Shown here: positions 1 to 5,635 of the stretch, one piece after another | Layout of the letters: each line of letters starts with the position of its first letter | Numbering within the stretch: the stretch's first letter is position 1 | Position numbers and translations under genes: made by a program | DNA from: an uncultured Alphaproteobacteria bacterium | Lineage (GTDB): Bacteria > Pseudomonadota > Alphaproteobacteria > Rhizobiales > Beijerinckiaceae | Direction: 5' to 3' | DNA length: 5,635 nucleotides | Assembly (NCBI GenBank): GCA_937903315.1 | Contig: CALCZO010000085.1 | Location: 1 to 5,635 of the forward strand | Notes under the pieces: generated by a model | What the model was told of the DNA's origin: nothing | The model's input: only the letters and a program-made list of their open reading frames with translations | The model's database searches: none

Positions 1-94
1 TGTGTACCACTCCTGTGACCCTTCTTCAAGCGATCCAACTGATCGCAGGGCCTCCGAGCGATGGCTGCTTCAACGCTGTTGATTGCGCCAGCGG
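1..94. other. Non-coding edge sequence downstream of the small exported protein gene
   Basis: No gene could be supported here. Short open stretches on the plus strand stop by position 98 and show no recognisable family. The only structure seen is a perfect 6-bp inverted repeat, GCGATC at 30-35 and GATCGC at 41-46, around a 5-base loop. It lies about 50 bases downstream of the stop codon of the small exported protein gene read on the minus strand. It lacks a following T-run, so a role as a terminator is only possible. Confidence 0.4.
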
Positions 95-481
95 CTAGTT
101 GAAGAACCCCTTCAACATCTCGACGAGCTCGTCCTCGTCATAGTGCGAACGGCCGCCCTTTGTCAGATTGATCGTTGCCTCAGTTACCGTCAGCGTCTCG
201 CGAACTGAATCGTAGCGCACCTCGAAGATCATGTTCCCACGCGCATTGATGCAGATGATGAGTTGCGGGCCCTGGGTCTTGATCCGGCAATCTGATCTGG
301 ATTCCTTCGTGGCTTTGTAAAAGCGGGCCATGTCCGCGATCTTGATGGCCGATCGGGATGTCAGCGCCTGAACCTCAGTCTTTTCCGGCAGCCGGATGGG
401 CTGCCATTCGTCATCGCGGGTTTCTTTGGCCTCAACCGGCATGGCGACGATGATAGCGGCGAGTGCAGTCAGAATGCGCAT
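95..481 (-). CDS. Small exported (periplasmic) protein of unknown function, 128 aa
   Basis: I do not recognise a named family. Residues 1-18 form a typical Sec signal peptide: a short basic start (MRI), a hydrophobic core and a VEA signal-peptidase-I-type site before KETRDD, leaving a mature protein of about 110 residues. Cys65 and Cys77 are the only cysteines and could form a disulfide. They flank and enter an alternating-hydrophobic stretch (about 64-106) that looks like antiparallel beta strands. The C-terminus (about 114-128) is an acidic amphipathic helix ending MLKGFFN. The frame stays open upstream to 673, but that extension overlaps the preceding gene. The ATG at 481 is chosen because AAGGA (488-492) sits 6 bases before it and a signal peptide begins there. 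It lies 38 bases after the membrane-protein gene on the same strand, so the two are probably co-transcribed and may work together in the envelope. Confidence 0.75.
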   Translation of the reverse strand: MRILTALAAIIVAMPVEAKETRDDEWQPIRLPEKTEVQALTSRSAIKIADMARFYKATKESRSDCRIKTQGPQLIICINARGNMIFEVRYDSVRETLTVTEATINLTKGGRSHYDEDELVEMLKGFFN

Positions 482-519
482 GGGTGGTCCTTGTCTCGGA
501 TGGGAAAGCGACGCGCCGG

Positions 520-1857
520 TCATTTGAAGAGAATGTCGAGGATGTGGTCCTGGTCCTTGCCAGCCCAAGCGGGGCTCGACAGCTGACTGATCTCGAAGCC
601 CTCGCCGCTGACATCCACGGTCCATTGAACCGTGACCGGCGCGCCAGTCGGCCAGTGCGATTGCTCGGCCCATTCACCGAAGGCATCGATCAGGAAGCTG
701 AGGGTGTACTCGCCGCAGCTCGGCACCATGGCTGAGTTACCCCCGCTGAGGTTGGCCTGCTCGATGCCGGAGCAACCCCATTTTTGCTGGAGATTCGTTA
801 GGGTCGGCTTGCCGTTGAGATCCCGATAGACCAGCTGAAAAATGTTGAGGTAATAGTTGGCCTCAAGCAGATCGGCTTCGATCTTCGAGCTCACGCCTTT
901 GCGGACGTTTTGAGCGCTATCGCTCAGCACTCTCTCGGCGCTTTCATGAAGGGCGGCGTTGATCTTGCCGGTGAACTCGACGATCCGCTGCCCCTTCGAT
1001 GTGGTGAAGCTCCGCCATTGCCCCTCGTCGAAGTTGCCGGCGAAGGCCTTGCCAACCGTCGTGGTGGGATAGGCGGTCATGTGACCGTCCCGGACCTGGG
1101 CGACGGGATCGTTCCAGTTCAGTCGATTGATATACGGAGCGAGCGCGGCGGCGAGGACGAGCGCGAAGGCGACGATCGGCGTTGCCCAACTGACTCCGCC
1201 GGCTTGCTTCGCCTGCTCCAGGGCCACCGCTTGGTCCGGTTCCTGGCGAAGGGCATCCCAGCGCGTGCGGACTGCGGCGAAGTACCACGCATTGCCGTAC
1301 ATCGCGGCCACGACGCCCATCCCGATCGTCGCGAGACTGAGCGCGCGCGAGACTGCGGTGGGGACGCTGTCCGGTAGCAGCACATAGACCAACTGGACGG
1401 CCAGGAGGATGCCGCCGAGCACATACATCTTGCGAAAGAGCAGCCAGCCATACGGAATGAACAGCGCCGGCCAGTTCCAGGAGGTTGCCTGCACGACCTT
1501 CGCCGGATCGCCTCCGGCCTTCGCCAGAAGCGTCCGCCATTTCGCGAGGTAGTGGTCGTGCTTCCGGCCGATCAGCGCCTTGGTCAGTTCGCTACCCAAG
1601 AACCCGCCCTGGTCGAGAGCCGGCTGCGGGGTCTTAGGTGGAAGCGTGGGCGGCTCCTTCCCCGGCAGGGGCGGCGGCATAACAGGCTGCGGCGGCGCCA
1701 GCTCGGTATCGCCGAGGCGCTTCCACTCGCTGCCAAATGCTGCCGTCCACACAAGATTGACGGAGCCGATTGCCCCGCTCGCCAGCATCGTCTTGATCTC
1801 GTCGGCCGTGACCGGCCCACCGCGCTTACCGTTGTTCTCGTAGTACCAGTCGCTCAC
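520..1857 (-). CDS. GYF_2 domain / DUF2628-like membrane protein with large extracytoplasmic C-terminal domain, 445 aa
   Basis: Function unknown; the call rests on domain layout. Residues 2-50 match the GYF_2 (DUF4339) pattern: WYY near the start, then GGPVT, E20, a G-A-I turn, VW and a closing W. This is a small cytosolic fold thought to bind peptides. A proline-rich linker follows (about 53-80). Residues 105-205 resemble DUF2628, with the NWPALFIPYGWLLFRKMY signature and hydrophobic segments near 128-161 and 172-195. A further membrane helix lies at 223-243. Residues 250-445 are soluble and probably periplasmic, with the only two cysteines at 362 and 381 and an amphipathic end ILDILFK. The GTG at 1857 is chosen because the domain then begins as MSDWYY, GAGG lies 9 bases upstream, and an upstream ORF ends in a GTGA overlap. 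ATG at 1884, adding nine residues, is the alternative. The small exported protein gene follows after 38 bases. Confidence 0.8.
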   Translation of the reverse strand: MSDWYYENNGKRGGPVTADEIKTMLASGAIGSVNLVWTAAFGSEWKRLGDTELAPPQPVMPPPLPGKEPPTLPPKTPQPALDQGGFLGSELTKALIGRKHDHYLAKWRTLLAKAGGDPAKVVQATSWNWPALFIPYGWLLFRKMYVLGGILLAVQLVYVLLPDSVPTAVSRALSLATIGMGVVAAMYGNAWYFAAVRTRWDALRQEPDQAVALEQAKQAGGVSWATPIVAFALVLAAALAPYINRLNWNDPVAQVRDGHMTAYPTTTVGKAFAGNFDEGQWRSFTTSKGQRIVEFTGKINAALHESAERVLSDSAQNVRKGVSSKIEADLLEANYYLNIFQLVYRDLNGKPTLTNLQQKWGCSGIEQANLSGGNSAMVPSCGEYTLSFLIDAFGEWAEQSHWPTGAPVTVQWTVDVSGEGFEISQLSSPAWAGKDQDHILDILFK

Positions 1858-1958
1858 GCCAGCCTGCCTCGCCTTATGTCCCATAGGACCGAGGTAGCCA
1901 TAGCGAACGCCATGGCAGAGCCAGGCAGACCTCGCACACAAGCCAATTCCCCAGCCAT
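1854..1958 (-). CDS. Possible 34-codon leader ORF coupled to the GYF_2 membrane protein
   Basis: Between the predicted promoter and the GYF_2 gene, the minus strand carries an ATG at 1958 that opens a 34-residue frame (begins MAGELACV). It ends in TGA at 1854-1856, overlapping the proposed GTG start of the next gene as GTGA. Such overlaps often reflect translational coupling, and this one supports the GTG choice. However, no good Shine-Dalgarno precedes the ATG, the peptide matches nothing I know, and an ORF this short is expected by chance in GC-rich DNA. Confidence 0.22.
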   Translation of the reverse strand: MAGELACVRGLPGSAMAFAMATSVLWDIRRGRLA

Positions 1959-2010
1959 CGCCCAGGATTCACGTCCCCGGCGCATTTATTGCGAGGCCAT
2001 ATCCTGCTCG

Positions 2011-2047
2011 TTTACATATTATAGTCGATAAACCTAAAGTATGTAAA
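2011..2047. promoter_or_regulatory. 8-bp inverted repeat across the promoter, possible operator
   Basis: The arms TTTACATA (2011-2018) and TATGTAAA (2040-2047) are perfect reverse complements separated by 21 bases, so their centres are 29 bases apart. On the minus strand one arm contains the -35 box and the other begins at the last base of the -10 box and covers the expected transcription start. A repressor bound to both arms would block RNA polymerase. In such AT-rich sequence, part of the symmetry could be accidental. Confidence 0.35.
2018..2047 (-). promoter_or_regulatory. Near-consensus sigma-70 promoter for the GYF_2 / exported protein unit
   Basis: Read on the minus strand, TTTACA (2042-2047, five of six matches to the -35 consensus) is followed after 18 bases by a perfect TATAAT (2018-2023). 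Transcription would begin near 2011, giving a 5' leader of about 150 bases before the GTG at 1857. The surrounding 70 bases are clearly more AT-rich than the rest of the window. The promoter overlaps an inverted repeat whose arms touch both promoter boxes, which suggests repression by a dimeric regulator. Confidence 0.6.
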
Positions 2048-2055
2048 TCTGCACC

Positions 2056-2080
2056 GCTTGCAGCATGGACATGCGCAAGC
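2056..2080. repeat. Imperfect 11-bp dyad next to the gene-disruption junction
   Basis: GCTTGC (2056-2061) pairs with GCAAGC (2075-2080), and GCATG (2063-2067) pairs with CATGC (2070-2074). There is one unpaired A at 2062 and a GA centre. All 22 arm bases are complementary. No T-run follows on either strand, so it does not look like an intrinsic terminator. It ends about 12 bases before the point where CoA-transferase homology begins, so it could be a regulator site or a trace of the recombination that placed the left-hand DNA here. Confidence 0.45.
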
Positions 2081-2445
2081 TCGTAGGCAGGAATTTCGCC
2101 CGCAACGCCTTTCATTCGATCTTCATGACGCCCTCGACCGCCAAGGGTGGTTCGATCTCCTGCATCGTGCCGATGGTCACCCATGTCGATCATACCGAGC
2201 ATGACGTGCAGATCATCGTCACCGAGCAGGGTCTGGCCGACCTGCGCGGCCTGTCGCCGAAAAAACGCGCCGCGGTGATCATCGAGAACTGCGCCCATCC
2301 GCATTTCCGCCCGGCGCTGCGCGAGTATTTCGATCTCGCCTGCCGCCAGTCCACGGCCAAGCACACGCCGCACCTGCTCGGCGAAGTCTTCGGCTATCTC
2401 GACCGCTGGCAGTCGCGTCAGGACCAGTCACACGCCGCAGAATAG
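2065..2445 (+). pseudogene. C-terminal remnant of acetyl-CoA hydrolase / succinyl-CoA:acetate CoA-transferase
   Basis: The open frame of 126 residues matches only the last quarter of the roughly 500-residue acetyl-CoA hydrolase/transferase family, which moves CoA between acetate and succinate or hydrolyses acetyl-CoA. Recognisable family signatures are FARNAFHSIFMTPSTAKGG, IVPMVTHVDHTEHDV, VTEQGLADLRGLSP and the closing HTPHLL segment. The N-terminal CoA-transferase domain and the catalytic glutamate known from the family lie upstream in intact homologues and are absent here. Homology starts at about 2092-2095 (the ARNA motif); the first nine codons from the ATG at 2065 look unrelated, and no Shine-Dalgarno precedes them. 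The remnant has no internal stops, suggesting recent truncation. It ends directly before a bidirectional terminator. A product, if made, would not be an active enzyme. Confidence 0.85.
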
Positions 2446-2471
2446 AAAAAGGGGCCGCAAGGCCCCTTTTT
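2446..2471. terminator. Bidirectional intrinsic terminator between the CoA-transferase remnant and glcB
   Basis: GGGGCC (2451-2456) and GGCCCC (2461-2466) form a perfect stem closed by a GCAA tetraloop, flanked by AAAAA (2446-2450) and TTTTT (2467-2471). The stem can extend through the A/T flanks. It gives a T-run after the hairpin on both strands, so it serves the plus-strand remnant, whose stop codon it abuts, and glcB, which converges on it from the minus strand. Confidence 0.9.
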
Positions 2472-2500
2472 GCAGTCAGCCGTCAGAAGCCACCAGACGA

Positions 2501-4660
2501 TCAGCCCGCAGCCTTCGCCTCCCGGCGGCGCTTGGTCAGCACGAACTCGGTGTAGCCGTTCGGTTGCTTGAGGCCCTTGAACACCAGATCCATCGCCGCC
2601 TTGAAGGCAACGCCGGTGTAGCCCGGTGCCATCGGCGTGTAGGACGGATCGCCCGCGTTCTGCCGATCAACGACCTTGGCCATCCGCTTCATCGTCGAAC
2701 GGACCTGCTGCGGCGTGCAGATGCCATGGTGCAGCCAGTTGGCGATATGCTGCGACGAGATGCGCAGCGTCGCCCGGTCCTCCATCAGCCCGACATCGTG
2801 GATATCCGGCACCTTGGAACAGCCGACGCCCTGATCGACCCAGCGCACGACATAGCCGAGAATGCCCTGCGCGTTGTTGTCGAGTTCCTGCTGCACGGCG
2901 GCGGGATCGAAGTTGGACTGCGCCAGCGGAATGGTCAGGATCTTCGACACATCCGCCCGCGTGCGGCCCGCAAGCTCCTTCTGCCGCGCGAACACGTCAA
3001 CGTCGTGATAGTGCAGCGCATGCAGCGTCGCCGCCGTCGGCGACGGCACCCAGGCGGTGTTGGCGCCGGCCTTGGGGTGGCCGATCTTGGTCGCAATCAT
3101 GTCGGCCATCCGGTCCGGCATCGCCCACATGCCCTTGCCGATCTGTGCCTTGCCGGGCAGGCCGGCGGCCATGCCGACATCGACGTTGTTGTCCTCATAG
3201 GCCGGCAGCCAGGCGGCGGCGCGCATGTCGTTCTTGCGCACCATCGGGCCGGCTTCCATCGAGGTGTGGATTTCGTCGCCCGTCCGGTCGAGGAAGCCGG
3301 TGTTGATGAACACAACGCGCGCCTTGGCGGCCAGAATGCACGCCTTGAGGTTGATCGTGGTGCGCCGCTCCTCGTCCATGATGCCCATTTTCAGGGTATT
3401 GGGCTTGAGGCCGAGGAACTTTTCCACCCGCCCGAACAGCCGGTTGGCCAGCGCCACCTCGTCCGGCCCATGCATCTTCGGCTTGACGATATAGACCGAG
3501 CCGGCGCGGCTGTTGCGGATGCCCGAGGTCTTCCTGAGGTCATGCATGGCGATCATCGAGGCGATGCAGGCATCGACAATCGTCTCGGGCAGTTCCTTGC
3601 CCTTCGCATCCAGCACCGCATCGGTCAGCATATGCATGCCGACATTGCGCACCAGCATCAGCGAGCGGCCGTTGAGGCTGACCTCACCGCCCTTCGGCGC
3701 CGTGTAGACGCGGTCGGGGCTCAGCTTGCGGACAACCGCCTTGCCGTCCTTCTCCATGTCGGCGGTCAGCGTGCCCTGCATCAGGCCCAGCCAGTTGCGA
3801 TAGACGCCGACCTTGTCCTCGGCATCCACGGCAGCAACCGAATCCTCCATATCCATGATCGTCGTCAGCGCCGATTCGACCATCACATCGGCCACGCCCG
3901 CCGCATCGGTCTTGCCGATCGCATGGCCGCGGTTGATGACGATCTCGACATGCAGCCCGTTATGGGCGAGCAGGATGGCCGAGGGATTGGCCACATCGCC
4001 CCGGTATCCGGCGAACTGCTTCTTCACCTTCAGCCCGGTCGTGCCCTTCTTCAGCGAAACCTTGAGCACGCCGCCGTCAACCGCATAGCCGGTCGCATCG
4101 GCATGGCTGCCGCGCGCCAGCGGCGCGATGGTGTCGAGCAACGCCTTGGCGCGGGCGACGACCGCAGCGCCACGCGCGGGATTGTAGCCCTTGCCGCGCT
4201 TGGCCTCGCCCTCGTCGGCAATCGCGTCGGTGCCGTAGAGCGCATCGTAAAGGCTGCCCCAGCGCGCATTGGCCGCGTTGAGCGCATAGCGCGCGTTCGA
4301 CACCGGAACCACGAGCTGCGGCCCGGCGATGGTCGCGATCTCGGCATCGACGTTCTTTGTCGTCACCTTGCCTTCGGCAGGCTCAGGCCGGAGATAGCCG
4401 ATTTCCTTGAGGAACGCTTCGTATTCGCCCTGATTGAACGGCTTGCCCTTGCGTGCGCGGTGCCAGCCGTCGATTGCGGCCTGCAGCGTGTCGCGGGTCT
4501 TGAGCAGGCGTCGGTTCTTGCCGGCGATGTCCTTCATCGTCGCCGCCATGCCGGCGAAGAACTGGTCGGACGAAACCCCGGTGCCCGGCAGCGCCTCCTT
4601 GACCAGGAAATCGTGCAGGATCTTGGCGACCTGAATGCCGTTGGTGGCGATATAGGACAT
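2501..4660 (-). CDS. glcB: Malate synthase G
   Basis: It condenses glyoxylate with acetyl-CoA to malate in the cytosol, feeding glyoxylate from the glyoxylate shunt or glycolate oxidation into the TCA cycle. The 719-residue length fits the G isoform (about 720) rather than the shorter A isoform. Signatures run in the right order: TTIMDMEDSVAAVD (266-279), LVRNVGMHM, KPKMHGP, GIMDEERRTT, NTGFLDRTGDEIHTSMEAGP, KGMWAMPD, VPSPTAATLHALHYH, RWVDQGVGCSKVPDI and MEDRATLRISSQ. By alignment from memory to the E. coli enzyme, R338 and D628 are the catalytic arginine and base, E430 and D458 the magnesium ligands, and C614 the conserved reactive cysteine; all are present. The ATG at 4660 has GAGGA (4667-4671) 6 bases upstream. 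A terminator separates it from pccB, so it is probably transcribed alone. No damage seen. Confidence 0.97.
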   Translation of the reverse strand: MSYIATNGIQVAKILHDFLVKEALPGTGVSSDQFFAGMAATMKDIAGKNRRLLKTRDTLQAAIDGWHRARKGKPFNQGEYEAFLKEIGYLRPEPAEGKVTTKNVDAEIATIAGPQLVVPVSNARYALNAANARWGSLYDALYGTDAIADEGEAKRGKGYNPARGAAVVARAKALLDTIAPLARGSHADATGYAVDGGVLKVSLKKGTTGLKVKKQFAGYRGDVANPSAILLAHNGLHVEIVINRGHAIGKTDAAGVADVMVESALTTIMDMEDSVAAVDAEDKVGVYRNWLGLMQGTLTADMEKDGKAVVRKLSPDRVYTAPKGGEVSLNGRSLMLVRNVGMHMLTDAVLDAKGKELPETIVDACIASMIAMHDLRKTSGIRNSRAGSVYIVKPKMHGPDEVALANRLFGRVEKFLGLKPNTLKMGIMDEERRTTINLKACILAAKARVVFINTGFLDRTGDEIHTSMEAGPMVRKNDMRAAAWLPAYEDNNVDVGMAAGLPGKAQIGKGMWAMPDRMADMIATKIGHPKAGANTAWVPSPTAATLHALHYHDVDVFARQKELAGRTRADVSKILTIPLAQSNFDPAAVQQELDNNAQGILGYVVRWVDQGVGCSKVPDIHDVGLMEDRATLRISSQHIANWLHHGICTPQQVRSTMKRMAKVVDRQNAGDPSYTPMAPGYTGVAFKAAMDLVFKGLKQPNGYTEFVLTKRRREAKAAG

Positions 4661-4733
4661 GGAGCTTCCTCAAACTGGCTGTTTCGTGCCTCTTACGACA
4701 GGAACCGCGCCCAAGGAAGCCTGCCTTTCGGCG

Positions 4734-4762
4734 ATCATTTTCAAAATAAGTCGAATAACCAA
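4734..4762 (-). promoter_or_regulatory. Weak candidate promoter for glcB
   Basis: In the 155-base gap upstream of glcB, the minus strand has TTGGTT (4757-4762) and AATGAT (4734-4739) separated by 17 bases, matching three and four of six consensus positions. It lies just after the pccB terminator, where a glcB promoter is expected. Alphaproteobacterial promoters often depart from the E. coli consensus, so another site in the gap is equally possible. Confidence 0.25.
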
Positions 4763-4764
4763 CG

Positions 4765-4787
4765 AAAATCCCGGCACAAGGCCGGGA
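4765..4787 (-). terminator. Intrinsic terminator of pccB
   Basis: On the minus strand, TCCCGGC (4781-4787) and GCCGGGA (4769-4775) form a perfect 7-bp stem with a 5-base loop, followed at once by TTTT (4765-4768). It lies 28 bases after the pccB stop codon and ahead of glcB, indicating separate transcripts. A second small hairpin, CCCGC (4809-4813) with GCGGG (4821-4825), spans the pccB stop codon itself. Confidence 0.75.
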
Positions 4788-4815
4788 CGATCGCAATCGA
4801 GCGGTCAGCCCGCGT

Positions 4816-5635
4816 TCAAAGCGGGAGGTTGTCGTGCTTCTTCCACGGCTGCTCGACCTTCTTGGTCTTGAGCATCGCCAGCGCCCGCGTCACCCGCTTG
4901 CGGGTGCCATAGGGATGGATCACCTCGTCGATGAAGCCGCGCTCGGCCGCCACGAACGGCGACAGGAAGCGCTGTTCGTATTCCTTGGTCCGCTGGGCGA
5001 TCTTGTCGGGATCGTTCATGTCCTGCCGGAAGATGATTTCCACCGCGCCCTTGGCGCCCATCACGGCGATCTGCGCGCTCGGCCAGGCGTAGTTGATATC
5101 CGCGCCGATGTGCTTGGACGCCATCACGTCATAGGCCCCGCCATAGGCCTTGCGCACGATCACCGTGACCAGCGGCACGGTGCATTGCGAATAGGCGAAC
5201 AGCAGCTTGGCGCCATGCTTGATCAGTCCGCCATATTCCTGCGCCGTGCCGGGCAGGAAGCCCGGAACATCGACAAAGGTCACGATCGGGATGTTGAACG
5301 CGTTGCAGAACCGCACGAACCGCGCCGCCTTGCGGCTGGCGTCGCTGTCGAGCACGCCGGCCAGCACCAGCGGCTGGTTGGCGACGATGCCGACAGTCGA
5401 GCCATCGAACCGGCCGAAACCGACGACGATATTCCTGGCGAAATTCTCCTGAATCTCGAAGAAATCGCCTTCGTCGACGACTTTCGTGATCAGTTCCTTG
5501 ATGTCGTAGGGCTTGTTCGGATTGTCCGGCACCAGCGTGTCGAGGCTGTGGTCGTAGCGGTCCTTGTCGTCGAACGAGGGCCATGCTGGCGGCCCGTCGA
5601 TGTTGTTGGCGGGCAGGAAATCGATCAGCCGGCGA
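4816..5635 (-). CDS. pccB: Propionyl-CoA carboxylase, beta (carboxyltransferase) subunit, C-terminal part
   Basis: This subunit transfers carboxyl from carboxybiotin on the alpha subunit to propionyl-CoA, giving methylmalonyl-CoA, which goes on to succinyl-CoA. The right window edge cuts the 5' end: 272 codons are visible of about 510 usual, beginning RRLIDFLPANN. No start is in view; the GTG at 5532 is internal, since homologous sequence (SLDTLVPDNPNKPYD) runs across it. Visible carboxyltransferase signatures are FVDVPGFLPGTAQEYGG, the TVIVRKAYGGAYDVM loop and YAWPSAQIAVMGAKGA. The aspartate in GGAYDVM (codon at 5128-5130) corresponds, as I recall, to Asp422 of the Streptomyces coelicolor enzyme, which favours propionyl-CoA; acetyl-CoA-type paralogues differ there. 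Methylmalonyl-CoA decarboxylase-type relatives remain a less likely alternative. The gene ends at TGA 4816-4818, followed by a terminator. Confidence 0.93.
   Translation of the reverse strand, partial: RRLIDFLPANNIDGPPAWPSFDDKDRYDHSLDTLVPDNPNKPYDIKELITKVVDEGDFFEIQENFARNIVVGFGRFDGSTVGIVANQPLVLAGVLDSDASRKAARFVRFCNAFNIPIVTFVDVPGFLPGTAQEYGGLIKHGAKLLFAYSQCTVPLVTVIVRKAYGGAYDVMASKHIGADINYAWPSAQIAVMGAKGAVEIIFRQDMNDPDKIAQRTKEYEQRFLSPFVAAERGFIDEVIHPYGTRKRVTRALAMLKTKKVEQPWKKHDNLPL

Noticed and set aside
1..50. Insertion-sequence end suggested by TGTGTACCAC at the left edge
   Set aside because: No matching inverted end, target duplication or transposase fragment is visible in the window.
482..673. N-terminal extension of the small exported protein up to 673
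   Set aside because: It would lie inside the membrane-protein gene in another frame, has low-complexity shadow-like composition, and would bury the signal peptide. The ATG at 481 has a good Shine-Dalgarno.
910..1540. Several 90-200 codon frames on both strands inside the membrane-protein gene
   Set aside because: They overlap a gene with recognisable domains and are arginine-rich or low-complexity shadows without signals of their own.
1858..1941. Longer start for the membrane protein at a TTG at 1941
   Set aside because: The GYF_2 domain begins directly after the GTG at 1857. The extra residues look unrelated and no Shine-Dalgarno supports the TTG.
2005..2055. A dif-like XerC/XerD recombination site in the AT-rich stretch
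   Set aside because: There is loose resemblance to TTATGTTAAAT-type half-sites, but the spacing and the other half-site do not fit. The promoter and inverted repeat explain the sequence better.
2564..4912. A 782-codon open frame on the plus strand opposite glcB and the end of pccB
   Set aside because: It is the antisense shadow of glcB and the pccB end. Its translation is full of arginine, histidine and alanine with no domain, as expected opposite a GC-rich gene. glcB is unmistakable on the other strand.

Overview
The window looks like chromosomal DNA of a GC-rich alphaproteobacterium. The basis is base composition and the close family resemblance of the encoded malate synthase G and propionyl-CoA carboxylase beta subunit; genus and species cannot be fixed from this sequence alone. 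All intact genes lie on the minus strand. The only plus-strand coding segment is a broken gene.

Right part (2446-5635): conserved central carbon metabolism. The C-terminal part of pccB (propionyl-CoA carboxylase carboxyltransferase subunit, cut by the right window edge) ends at 4816 and is followed by its own hairpin terminator at 4765-4787. Next comes a complete malate synthase G gene, glcB (2501-4660), with a strong Shine-Dalgarno and a bidirectional hairpin terminator at 2446-2471. That terminator also faces the 3' end of the plus-strand remnant at 2065-2445, which matches only the C-terminal quarter of an acetyl-CoA hydrolase / succinyl-CoA:acetate CoA-transferase. The three functions all handle short acyl-CoAs (acetate activation, glyoxylate condensation, propionyl-CoA carboxylation), so the ancestral neighbourhood was probably an acetate/propionate utilisation locus.

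Left part (1-about 2092): DNA that appears to have replaced the 5' three quarters of the CoA-transferase gene. It carries a two-gene minus-strand unit. The first gene is a membrane protein with an N-terminal GYF_2-type domain, a proline-rich linker, a DUF2628-like membrane region and an uncharacterised extracytoplasmic domain (520-1857). The second, 38 bases further on, is a small exported protein with a signal peptide (95-481). A near-consensus sigma-70 promoter (2018-2047) drives the unit. It overlaps an 8-bp inverted repeat, and a second, longer dyad (2056-2080) lies within about 15 bases of the break in the CoA-transferase gene. A possible 34-codon leader ORF ends with a GTGA overlap at the start of the membrane protein.

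The most interesting part is the module on the left: two uncharacterised envelope proteins under a strong, probably regulated promoter, sitting at a gene-disrupting junction. Its function is unknown.
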